This document shows positions 15,841 through 23,107 of a DNA stretch of 64,000 bases, piece after piece. Origin of the DNA: Candidatus Dormiibacter sp. GTDB taxonomy: Bacteria; Chloroflexota; Dormibacteria; UBA8260. Under the pieces are notes generated by a model. The model did no database searches. It had not been told where the DNA came from and saw nothing but the letters and a program-made list of their open reading frames with translations. Each line of letters opens with the position of its first letter. Positions within the stretch are counted from its first letter, which is position 1. The translations under genes and the position numbers were made by a program. The DNA lies in NCBI GenBank assembly GCA_025450495.1, contig JANWHI010000087.1:1-64000 (forward strand), written 5' to 3'.

Positions 15841-16814
15841 CAGGCAGGAACGCCGTCGATGGCCTGCAACTTGCGGCGCGCGCGGCGGCGGCTGCCCAGG
15901 CTGGCAACGCGTGGGTCGAGGGCCGCGTAGATGACATCGAGGAGGAGGTTGAGCGCCACGATCAGCGTGGCAACGATGGTGACATCCGCCTCGATCAGGG
16001 GGATGTCGTGGTGCTGGATGGCCTGGACGGCGAGGAGGCCGGCACCCGGCCAGTTGAAGACGACCTCGACCAGAATGGTGAAGCCGGCGATCAGCCGGCC
16101 GAGCTCCCATCCCATCAGGGTGACGATGGGGATGGCGGCGTTCTTGAGAGCGTGCTGGAAGATGAGGCTCCGAGTGCTGAGCCCCAATGAGCGCCCCACC
16201 AGCACGTACTGCTGGCCCAGCTCATCGAGCATGGCGCTGCGGACGATCTGGGTGAGGCGCCCAAGTGGCAACGCCGCAAGGGTGATGACCGGAAGCACGA
16301 AGTACTGCGGCCCACCGTACCCGCTGGTGGGGGTCAGGCCCAGCTGCACGGCGACGATGAGGATGAGCAGCTCGCCGAGCCAGAACGCCGGCATCGAGAT
16401 CCCCAGCAGGGAGACCGTCACCGCCAGCTTGTCCCAGACGGAATCACGCTTGACGGCGGCGAGGATGCCCAGGGGGACCGAGCCGGCGATGGCGACGAGC
16501 ATGGCGAAGAACACCAGCTCGCCGGTCGCCGGGAGCCGGCCAACCACCAGGTTGACCGCAGGAAGCTGCTGCCAGAACGATGTGCCGAAGTCACCGTGCG
16601 CGGCCCCGGCGATGGTGCTGAAGAACTGGACGATCAGAGGACGGTCGAATCCCTGCGCGTGGCTGAAGGCAGCCACCTGAGCGTTGGTCGATGACAGTGG
16701 CAGCAGCAACCGCGCCGGGTTGCCGAGCGCATGGGTGATCAGGAACACCGCGGTCTGCACGCAGAACACGACGAGGATCGCGAAACCCAGCCGCTTCAGC
16801 AGGAAGCGCGCCAC
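15840..16814 (-). CDS. dipeptide/oligopeptide ABC transporter permease (DppB/OppB type), 324 aa
   Basis: Characteristic OppB N-terminus 'FLLKRLGFAILVVFCVQTAV' and 'GFDRPLIVQF', six membrane segments and EAA loop 'YVLVGRSLGLSTRSLIFQHA' and 'LKNAAIPIVTLMGW'. It ends with Arg-rich cytoplasmic residues. Follows the binding-protein gene by 13 nt and overlaps the DppC-type gene by one base. Together they form the membrane channel. Confidence 0.9.
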   Translation of the reverse strand: MARFLLKRLGFAILVVFCVQTAVFLITHALGNPARLLLPLSSTNAQVAAFSHAQGFDRPLIVQFFSTIAGAAHGDFGTSFWQQLPAVNLVVGRLPATGELVFFAMLVAIAGSVPLGILAAVKRDSVWDKLAVTVSLLGISMPAFWLGELLILIVAVQLGLTPTSGYGGPQYFVLPVITLAALPLGRLTQIVRSAMLDELGQQYVLVGRSLGLSTRSLIFQHALKNAAIPIVTLMGWELGRLIAGFTILVEVVFNWPGAGLLAVQAIQHHDIPLIEADVTIVATLIVALNLLLDVIYAALDPRVASLGSRRRARRKLQAIDGVPA

Positions 16815-16827
16815 GTGACTGCCTTTG

Positions 16828-18465
16828 TCAGCCGAACGACATGGTGTTGACGAGGATCTGAGCGTCGTATCGCGGCGTCCAGCTGAGGTCGCTGGTCATT
16901 CCCCAGATGTTGTCGGTGTTCATCATGAAGATGAAGTCGGCGTCGTCGCACACTGACTTGTTGATGTCCTTGTAATCCTGGAGACGCGTGGACGGGTTCA
17001 ACTCCGACCGCGCCGCAAGAATCTGCGCATCGAGGGCGGTGTTCGACGTCGAGGAGCCACCACCGTTGGTGAGGAAATAGGTCGACGCGGTCACATCGGC
17101 ATCACCAAAGATGTTGTCATGCGACACGAAGATCATGTCCGGCCGCGCGGTGGTCGCGCTGTTGGTCGGCGGAAAGATGACGTTGAGGTAGGTGGCGAAA
17201 TCGGTGAAGCTGGGCTTGACCGTGAAGCCGGCCGCGGTGAGGTAGCCGCTGATGGTCTGCTCGAGCTCGACGTCCTTGAGCCAGCGGTTGCTGGAGTCGC
17301 CGACGAAGAGAACGTTGAGTGAGGGTGCGTGGGCATTCTGGACAAGCTGCTTGGCCTTGGCGGGATCGTAGGGGTAGGGCCGCAGGTCGGGGTTCCAGCC
17401 CAAGGTTCCCGGCCCCATGATCTGGCAGTTTGCCAGGTGGCCGAAACCGCTGAAGAGCTTGTTGAGGATGGTCTGGCTGTCGACGGCATAGTTGGCCGCC
17501 AGCCGGAGGTTCTTGTCGGCGAACGGGCCGCCGCGGGTGTTGAGGATCACAGTTGGGAACTCGAGCCCGGCCGCGTGGACGGCCACCGGCACCTGGCTGA
17601 GCTGCTCGGGGAGGAGGCCGGTGACCAGGTTGAGCTCACCGGTCTTGATGCCGGCGAGCCGGAGGGTCGGCTCCTTGACGGGCTGGAAGATGGCCTGGTC
17701 GATGGCGGGCTTGCCGCCCCAGTAGTGGGGATTCGCCTGGAGGATCGTCTTGCCGCCCTTCTGAGTGCTCACCAGCGTGTACGGGCCGGTGCCGATCGGA
17801 TGGTTGGCAAAGTCGGCGTTGGTGGCCGCGGACACCGGCACCATGGTGATCAGTGACATCCGCTTCGGCACCGTCGGATCCTGCGCCGACGTGGTGATGT
17901 CGACGGTGAGGTCGTCGACCTTGGACGCCCCGTTGATGTCACCGACGAAGTCGCCCTGCGCGGTGACGTACTTGGGATCGGTGATCCGCTTGATGCTGGC
18001 CACCACCGCGTCGGCGTTGAAGGGCTCCCCGTTGGAGAACTGAACCCCGCTGCGCAGCTTGAACTCCCACGTCGTCGCGTCCTTCTGGCTCCAACTGGTG
18101 GCGAGCAGCGGGCCAATCTTGTTGTCGGATGCGGTCCGCGACAGCAGCGGCTCGCTGATGTTGTCGTAGATGGCCAGCGCATTGCCATCCTCGAACGCCT
18201 GTGGGTCGAGCCCGGACGGATCGTCGGCGATGGCGATGTTGACGACGTTGGCGCCACTGTGATGGGTGGTGGCATGGACCGGGCCGGCGCCCTGCCCGGT
18301 GGCCGCCGCTCCGGTCGAGGCCGACGGGCTCGATCCGCAGCCGGCCAGCACCAGGGCCAGAGGCGCGAGCCAGGGCCCCAACCGCGCGACCCGGGATTGA
18401 GCCGAGGCGGTGCGGTGGCGCCTGGCTTTGCGGTGGACGTCGGAGCAATTCGATGTCGAGCCCAT
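16828..18465 (-). CDS. ABC transporter substrate-binding lipoprotein, family 5 (DppA/OppA type), 545 aa
   Basis: A long basic N-terminus with hydrophobic core ends in lipobox LAGC (Cys43). The mature protein shows the family-5 blocks 'IAIADDPSGLDPQAF', 'ATTWEFKLRSGVQFSNGEPF', 'HPIGTGPYTLVS', 'LRLAANYAVDSQTI' and 'YPYDPAKAKQLV'. It captures a peptide-like, nickel-type or opine-type ligand outside the cell; the ligand class cannot be read from sequence. GAGGAGG lies 6 nt before the ATG. First gene of the importer operon, divergent from the HDO oxidase operon, suggesting it brings in that pathway's substrate (inference). Confidence 0.88.
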   Translation of the reverse strand: MGSTSNCSDVHRKARRHRTASAQSRVARLGPWLAPLALVLAGCGSSPSASTGAAATGQGAGPVHATTHHSGANVVNIAIADDPSGLDPQAFEDGNALAIYDNISEPLLSRTASDNKIGPLLATSWSQKDATTWEFKLRSGVQFSNGEPFNADAVVASIKRITDPKYVTAQGDFVGDINGASKVDDLTVDITTSAQDPTVPKRMSLITMVPVSAATNADFANHPIGTGPYTLVSTQKGGKTILQANPHYWGGKPAIDQAIFQPVKEPTLRLAGIKTGELNLVTGLLPEQLSQVPVAVHAAGLEFPTVILNTRGGPFADKNLRLAANYAVDSQTILNKLFSGFGHLANCQIMGPGTLGWNPDLRPYPYDPAKAKQLVQNAHAPSLNVLFVGDSSNRWLKDVELEQTISGYLTAAGFTVKPSFTDFATYLNVIFPPTNSATTARPDMIFVSHDNIFGDADVTASTYFLTNGGGSSTSNTALDAQILAARSELNPSTRLQDYKDINKSVCDDADFIFMMNTDNIWGMTSDLSWTPRYDAQILVNTMSFG

Positions 18466-18502
18466 GTCAGCCTCCTCGATCTCTCGTGCGCGCGATCGTT
18501 AT

Positions 18503-18525
18503 GACAGCCGTCGCCGACGGCTGTC
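18503..18525. promoter_or_regulatory. perfect 23-bp palindrome (operator or leader hairpin)
   Basis: Arms GACAGCCGTCG and CGACGGCTGTC, 11 bp each and perfectly complementary, flank a single base. It lies 38 nt upstream of the binding-protein start in the divergent control region. There is no T tract, so terminator function is unlikely. Either a dimeric regulator binds here or the importer mRNA carries a leader hairpin. Confidence 0.5.
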
Positions 18526-18554
18526 TCCGGACCAAGGGCGCATCCTAGCATTCA

Positions 18555-18575
18555 GGATGGTGTAGTGTGTATACT
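18555..18575 (+). promoter_or_regulatory. control region: GGATGGTGTA 10-mer plus TATACT -10 box
   Basis: 18555-18564 is identical to 10751-10760 at the GntR gene start. TATACT at 18570-18575 is a five-of-six match to the -10 consensus and lies about 72 nt before the HDO oxidase start, facing it. No convincing -35. The GTATAC core is itself palindromic. Confidence 0.4.
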
Positions 18576-18646
18576 GTCTGCCAAACAGGCCTGAGACTTT
18601 TCCGGGCGGCCGAGTGCCCGGCGAGATGACAGAATGAGGAGCACCG

Positions 18647-19357
18647 ATGGCCATTGCACCCCCGGCAGAGGTCGAGAAGACCACCTTCCGCAAGCAGCTC
18701 GAAGCCGGTGTCAACGCCAAGCACAGCAAGGCCAGCCCGTTCAGCGAGGCGTGGGCCGAGGGCCGGCTCAGCCGCGAGCACTTCGCCTTCTGGGTGGGCC
18801 AGCACCTCGGCTACGTCGGCCACTTCAGCGAGTGGATGGGCCACATGTTCGGCGACTGCCCCTACAAGGATGCGCGCGACTTCCTTCTCCAGAACATGTG
18901 GGAGGAGGAGATGGGCACCCCCCACACCGAGCTCCTGATCCGCTTTGGCATGGCCTGCGGCTGGACCCGCGACCAGCTCGAGAACGCCGAGCCACTGGTG
19001 ACGACTCGGGCGATGCGCGCCTGGTGCGACCTCTTGGGCCGCTCGCACGACTTCCTCGGCGCCACGGCCGGGTTGATCGTCGGACTCGAGTCGCAGACCC
19101 CGGGCATCTACACGCGGCAGCTGCCACCCCTGCGCGAGAAGTACGGTTTCACCGAGGAGGAGACGATCTTCTTCGAGATCCACATCACCTCGGACGTGAT
19201 CCACGGCGAGCGCGGCTATCAGATCGTCGAGAAGTACGCCGACACCCCCGAGAAGCAGGCGCACTGCCTCGAGATGGTTCGCCAGGCAGGCCAGATGCGC
19301 TGGATGTACATGGACGGCCTCTACCAGGCGCTCGTCGAGCAGGTGGGCGCCGTCTGA
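18647..19357 (+). CDS. haem-oxygenase-like di-metal oxidase (HDO/CADD/TenA-like), 236 aa
   Basis: All-helical TenA/PqqC-like protein with the complete metal-ligand set of the HDO superfamily: Glu86 and His93 in 'WEEEMGTPH', Glu148 in 'VGLESQTP', and His179, Asp183 and His186 in 'HITSDVIH'. The spacing is nearly the same as in CADD (E81, H88, E142, H174, D178, H181). Characterised HDO enzymes use O2 for N-oxygenation, C-C cleavage or decarboxylation of amino or fatty acids. GAGGAG lies 5 nt before the ATG. The next gene is a rubredoxin, an obvious electron donor. It heads the 18.6-30.3 kb operon. The enzyme class is confident; the reaction is unknown. Confidence 0.8.
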   Translation: MAIAPPAEVEKTTFRKQLEAGVNAKHSKASPFSEAWAEGRLSREHFAFWVGQHLGYVGHFSEWMGHMFGDCPYKDARDFLLQNMWEEEMGTPHTELLIRFGMACGWTRDQLENAEPLVTTRAMRAWCDLLGRSHDFLGATAGLIVGLESQTPGIYTRQLPPLREKYGFTEEETIFFEIHITSDVIHGERGYQIVEKYADTPEKQAHCLEMVRQAGQMRWMYMDGLYQALVEQVGAV

Positions 19358-19385
19358 CCCTCCGGAGCCGAACAGAGCCCTGCCC

Positions 19386-19619
19386 ATGACCGAAACCGAG
19401 CTGCTCGATCCCGACGAGGTGGCGGCGGGGATCCGCATCGTTTTCGACGACGACGGAACCCTCACCGTCGAGGACGGTGTCCAGGAGATCATCGGCGAGG
19501 GCAGCACCATCTACCGTTGGCGGTGCTCGGTCTGCGGCTACATCCACGAGGGTCCGCAAGCACCGCGCTGGTGCCCGCTCTGCGGGGCAGATCGCGAGAT
19601 GTTCGTACCCGAGGTCTAG
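19386..19619 (+). CDS. rubredoxin-domain protein, 77 aa
   Basis: An N-terminal acidic segment of about 40 residues precedes a rubredoxin knuckle pair: Cys47-x2-Cys50 in 'WRCSVCGYIHEG' and Cys63-x2-Cys66 in 'PRWCPLCGADREMF'. The spacing between knuckles is short, as in rubrerythrin C-terminal domains, and 'PxxWxCPxCG' is conserved. Binds one Fe and carries single electrons. It starts 28 nt after the HDO gene and 12 nt before an aldehyde dehydrogenase gene. Most likely it reduces the di-metal centre of the HDO enzyme; its own reductase is not in the window. Confidence 0.8.
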   Translation: MTETELLDPDEVAAGIRIVFDDDGTLTVEDGVQEIIGEGSTIYRWRCSVCGYIHEGPQAPRWCPLCGADREMFVPEV

Positions 19620-19631
19620 AGGGACAACGCG

Positions 19632-21029
19632 GTGACATCGACAGGGACCTTCCAGTCAGTCAACCCCGCCCGCCCCACCGACATCGTCGGCGAGTTCCGC
19701 GCAGCCGATGCGGCCGAGGTCGCCGCGACCATGGAGAAGGCGAGCGCCGCGCAGCAGCACTGGGCGCGCCAGCCGCCGTCGCAGAGAGCGTTGATCGTGG
19801 GCGGTATCGGCCATGCGCTGGCCCGCGAGACCCACGAGGTGGCTGCGCTGATCACGCGCGAGGAGGGCAAGACGCTCACCGAGAGCCGCAACGAGGTGCT
19901 GAAGTCAGCGCAGCAGTTCCTCTTCGCGTCGCAGCTCGCCTACCTCAATGAGGGCACGACATTCCCCGACGAGGACGCCGACACCTTCACGTACACCGTG
20001 CGCGAGCCGGTGGGCCTGGTGGTGGCGATCACGCCGTACAACTTCCCGGTCTCGCTCCCGGCGCGCAAGCTTGCGGCGGCGCTGGCCCTCGGCAACGCGG
20101 TGGTGTTCAAGCCGTCCCCGGTGACCCCGGCGTGCGGCGACCTCCTGGTGCACGTGGCCCGCGAGGCTGGGCTGCCGGACGGTGTCCTGCAGGTGGTGCA
20201 CGGCACCGATGAGGACGCCATGGCGGCGATGCTCGGCCATCCGGCGGTCGGCGCGGTGACCTTCACCGGATCAGACCGCGCTGGAGAAGCGACCAGGGCG
20301 AACCTGCGTGGCAGCGTCCGTGCCCAGATGGAGCTGAGCGGCCACAACGCCACCATCGTCTGTGCCGACGCGGACCTCGAGGCCGCGGCCACGGGCGTCG
20401 CCGGCGCGGCCTTCGGTCTTGCCGGGCAGGCGTGCACGTCCACCGATCGTGTGCTGGTCGCCCGCGAGGTGTACGCGGACTTCCGCCGCGCTCTCGCAGC
20501 ACGGGTGAGCGCGATGCACGTCGGCGACGGCGCCGTTGACCGAACCACATGCGGGCCCGTCGCCACCGCGGACCAGCAGAGGCGGCTGCGCGCGCTCGCG
20601 GCGAGCGCCCGCGACGCCGGCGCGCACGTCGTCGCCGAGGCCGCGGTGCCGGCGGGCGCCGACGGTTACTTCGTGTCCCCCACTCTGTTCGAGGACGTTC
20701 CGCAGGAGCACCCGCTGCACACCGCAGAGATCTTCGGACCCTACGCGGTTCTGGTGCCCGTGAGCGACGAGCAGACCGCGGTTGCGTTGATCAACGAGGG
20801 CCGCCACGGGCTCGTCGGCTCCGTGTACACACGGGACGTGCACACCGCGATGCGCTGCGCGCGCAACCTCAAGGTTGGTGTCGTCAAGGTGAACCGCCGC
20901 ACCACGGGCAACGGCATCGCCCCGCCGTTCGGCGGATGGAAGGACTCCAGCGCCGGCGGCTACCCGGAGGGCGGTCGCCAGGCAGTTGACTTCTTCACGC
21001 TGGTCAAGACCGTGTACACCGGCTTCTGA
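19632..21029 (+). CDS. aldehyde dehydrogenase family protein, 465 aa
   Basis: NAD(P)+-dependent ALDH with oxyanion Asn137 in 'ITPYNFPVSLP', cofactor Lys160 in 'VVFKPSPVTP', 'FTGSDRAGEA', general base Glu234 in 'QMELSGHNA' and nucleophile Cys268 in 'AGQACTSTDR'. The GGHN/GQAC variants resemble the methylmalonate-semialdehyde or lactaldehyde-type branches more than betaine-aldehyde enzymes. GTG start with AGAGGGA about 9 nt upstream. Position directly after oxidase and rubredoxin suggests it removes the aldehyde made by the oxidase (inference). Confidence 0.88.
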   Translation: MTSTGTFQSVNPARPTDIVGEFRAADAAEVAATMEKASAAQQHWARQPPSQRALIVGGIGHALARETHEVAALITREEGKTLTESRNEVLKSAQQFLFASQLAYLNEGTTFPDEDADTFTYTVREPVGLVVAITPYNFPVSLPARKLAAALALGNAVVFKPSPVTPACGDLLVHVAREAGLPDGVLQVVHGTDEDAMAAMLGHPAVGAVTFTGSDRAGEATRANLRGSVRAQMELSGHNATIVCADADLEAAATGVAGAAFGLAGQACTSTDRVLVAREVYADFRRALAARVSAMHVGDGAVDRTTCGPVATADQQRRLRALAASARDAGAHVVAEAAVPAGADGYFVSPTLFEDVPQEHPLHTAEIFGPYAVLVPVSDEQTAVALINEGRHGLVGSVYTRDVHTAMRCARNLKVGVVKVNRRTTGNGIAPPFGGWKDSSAGGYPEGGRQAVDFFTLVKTVYTGF

Positions 21030-21042
21030 TGGAGCGACCGCC

Positions 21043-22653
21043 GTGCCGCTGACACCCACCAAGCACCGTGGCCTGGTGCACAGCGGCAGAGCGATGGTGG
21101 CCAGCGCCCATCCGCTCGCGTCGCTGACCGGGGCCCGCGTCCTGGCCGACGGCGGCAACGCTGCCGACGCCGCGCTGGCGATGGCGGCCATGACCGGGGT
21201 CGTCCTGCCCGCGCAGTGCGGCCTCGGCGGCGACGCGTTCGCTGTGGTCTATGACGCCAGCCAGCGCCAGTACCGCGCCGTGCACGGCAGCGGCCCGGGC
21301 CCCGACGGCGGCACCGTCGGCTTCTATCGTGAACGTGGCCTCGACGCTGTGCCGCATCGCGGCGCGCTGTCGGTGGCGGTGCCGGGGGCGGTGGCCTGCA
21401 TGGCCACGATCCACAGGCGCTGGGCCAGCATGAGCCTGCCACGCCTCTGGGCCCCGGCCAGCGACGCCGCCGACCGCGGGGTGCCGCTCACCGCACGCAA
21501 CGTGGGCGACGCCACCGAGCACCGCGACCTGCTCGCCGCCGACCCGGAGGCAGCGCGGACGTATCTCCCCCACGGTTCCCCCGGGCACCCCGGCGACGTG
21601 TTGCGGCAGCCGGACCTGGCGGAGACCCTGCGCCGCGTCGCCGCCGATCCATCGTGGTTCTCCACCGGCGAGTTCGCCGAGCGCGCGCTGGCCGTGCTGC
21701 GCGGTGCCGGGGCGTCGTTCAGCGGCGACGAATGGCGCCGGCACAATGCCGAGCTGGTGATCGCACCCTCGCATCGGTATGAGGGAGCAACCGTGCACAC
21801 CACCGGCATGCCCACCCCCGGCTACGCCCTCCTTCAGCAGGCTGCCATCCTCGACGGACTGCTGGCTCGGTCCGAGTGGCTCGGCGCCGACGCCGTGCAC
21901 CTCCTTGCCCGCACGGCCCGCATCGCCCTCGACGACCGCGTCAGGGTGGCCGGCAGTGACAGCGACGCGTGGCAGGCCCTGCTCACCGACGAGGCCACAG
22001 CCCGAGCTCGCGCCGCGGTGCTTGCGGGTGGCGCGTTCCCAGCGACGGCGGCGGGACGCCGCGGCGGCAACACGACATCGCTGGTCGCAGTCGACCGCGA
22101 CGGCAACGCGGTGAGCTTCATCCACTCAGTCGCCTTCACCTGGGGGTCTGGGGTGATGGTGCCCGGGACCGGCGTGCTCCTCAACAACCGGGCCGGGCGC
22201 AGCTTCTACCTCGACGAGTCGCATCCCAACGGAGTTCTTCCGGGGCGACGGCCGATGCACACGCTTCTCGCCTGGATCGCCGCCGGGCCCGACGGAACCC
22301 CCACCCTGGTCGGCGGGACGCCGGGCGGGGACGGCCAGGTGCAGTGGAACATGCAGCTGCTCTCCCATCTTCTCGACCACGGCCTCGACGCGCAGGAGGC
22401 AGTCGAGGCGCCCCGCTTCACCGTGTTCCCGGGAACCGATGCGGACACGATCGGCAAGCCAGAGGAGCTGCGCTGCGAGACCCGGCTCGGCGGCTCGACG
22501 CTCGACGAGTTGCGCCGCCGCGGCCACCCGGTGACCGAGGTGGGGGAGTGGGGCGCCGGAGGCGGCGCGCAGGTGATCGCCATCGACCACCGTCAGGGGA
22601 GCCTCGCGGGCGGTTCCGATCCACGGCAGGACGGCTGTGCGCTCGGAATCTGA
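21043..22653 (+). CDS. gamma-glutamyltransferase-family Ntn-hydrolase, 536 aa
   Basis: N-terminal 'HSGRAMVASAHPLASLTGAR' and 'LADGGNAADAALAMA', then 'QCGLGGDAFAVVYD', typical of GGT/glutaryl-7-ACA acylase-like proteins. The autoprocessing nucleophile is Thr344 in 'GGNTTSLVAVDRDGNAVSF', followed by the small-subunit blocks 'GSGVMVPGTGVLLNNR' and 'GTPGGDGQVQWNMQLL'. No signal peptide, so cytoplasmic action is likely. It would hydrolyse a gamma-glutamyl or related amide. Cytoplasmic location inside a catabolic operon suggests it deprotects a pathway intermediate rather than handling glutathione. GTG start 8 nt after GGAG. Confidence 0.82.
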   Translation: MPLTPTKHRGLVHSGRAMVASAHPLASLTGARVLADGGNAADAALAMAAMTGVVLPAQCGLGGDAFAVVYDASQRQYRAVHGSGPGPDGGTVGFYRERGLDAVPHRGALSVAVPGAVACMATIHRRWASMSLPRLWAPASDAADRGVPLTARNVGDATEHRDLLAADPEAARTYLPHGSPGHPGDVLRQPDLAETLRRVAADPSWFSTGEFAERALAVLRGAGASFSGDEWRRHNAELVIAPSHRYEGATVHTTGMPTPGYALLQQAAILDGLLARSEWLGADAVHLLARTARIALDDRVRVAGSDSDAWQALLTDEATARARAAVLAGGAFPATAAGRRGGNTTSLVAVDRDGNAVSFIHSVAFTWGSGVMVPGTGVLLNNRAGRSFYLDESHPNGVLPGRRPMHTLLAWIAAGPDGTPTLVGGTPGGDGQVQWNMQLLSHLLDHGLDAQEAVEAPRFTVFPGTDADTIGKPEELRCETRLGGSTLDELRRRGHPVTEVGEWGAGGGAQVIAIDHRQGSLAGGSDPRQDGCALGI

Positions 22654-23107
22654 AGAGGCCGCCTCCTCACTGCCCACGCCACCGCAGCCGGCCGGCAACT
22701 ACCGCGCCGCCGTCGCTGCGCACCGTGTCGTCCGCAGCGCCGGGATGATTCCCCGCGTCGACGGCGTCCTCAGCATCAGCGGCCGCGTCGGCGACGACGT
22801 CGATGTGCCCGCGGCGCGTGACGCGGCCGCGCTGAGCGCGCGCAACGCGCTCGCCGCGGTCGCTGCTGCCGTCGGCGGCCTGGCGCAGCTCGAGGCGGTG
22901 TTGCAGCTGCGTGTCTTCGTCCGCTGTGCTGCCGACTTCACCGAGATCTCCGCCGTGGCCGAGGGTGCGTCGCAGGCACTGGTCGAGGTGCTCGGCGAGG
23001 TGCGCGGCCGCGGTGTGCGCACCGCGGTCGGAGTGGTCTCGTTGCCGGGCGGTGCCCCGGTGGAGGTCGAGCTGGTTGCTTCGTACAGCCAGCCGTCGCC
23101 GCCATGA
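22637..23107 (+). CDS. RidA/YjgF/YER057c/UK114 family protein, 156 aa
   Basis: Trimeric chorismate-mutase-like fold of the RidA family: 'YRAAVAAHRVVRSAGMIPRV', 'DVPAARDAAALSARNALAAV', 'VLQLRVFVRCAADFTE' and the C-terminal 'RTAVGVVSLPGGAPVEVELV'. Its Arg aligns with the catalytic Arg that polarises imines in RidA enamine deaminases. It hydrolyses reactive enamine or imine intermediates. Overlaps the preceding gene by 17 nt and the ETF gene by 4 nt (ATGA), so it is a dedicated pathway member, implying that an imine is formed. Confidence 0.8.
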   Translation: MRSESEEAASSLPTPPQPAGNYRAAVAAHRVVRSAGMIPRVDGVLSISGRVGDDVDVPAARDAAALSARNALAAVAAAVGGLAQLEAVLQLRVFVRCAADFTEISAVAEGASQALVEVLGEVRGRGVRTAVGVVSLPGGAPVEVELVASYSQPSPP

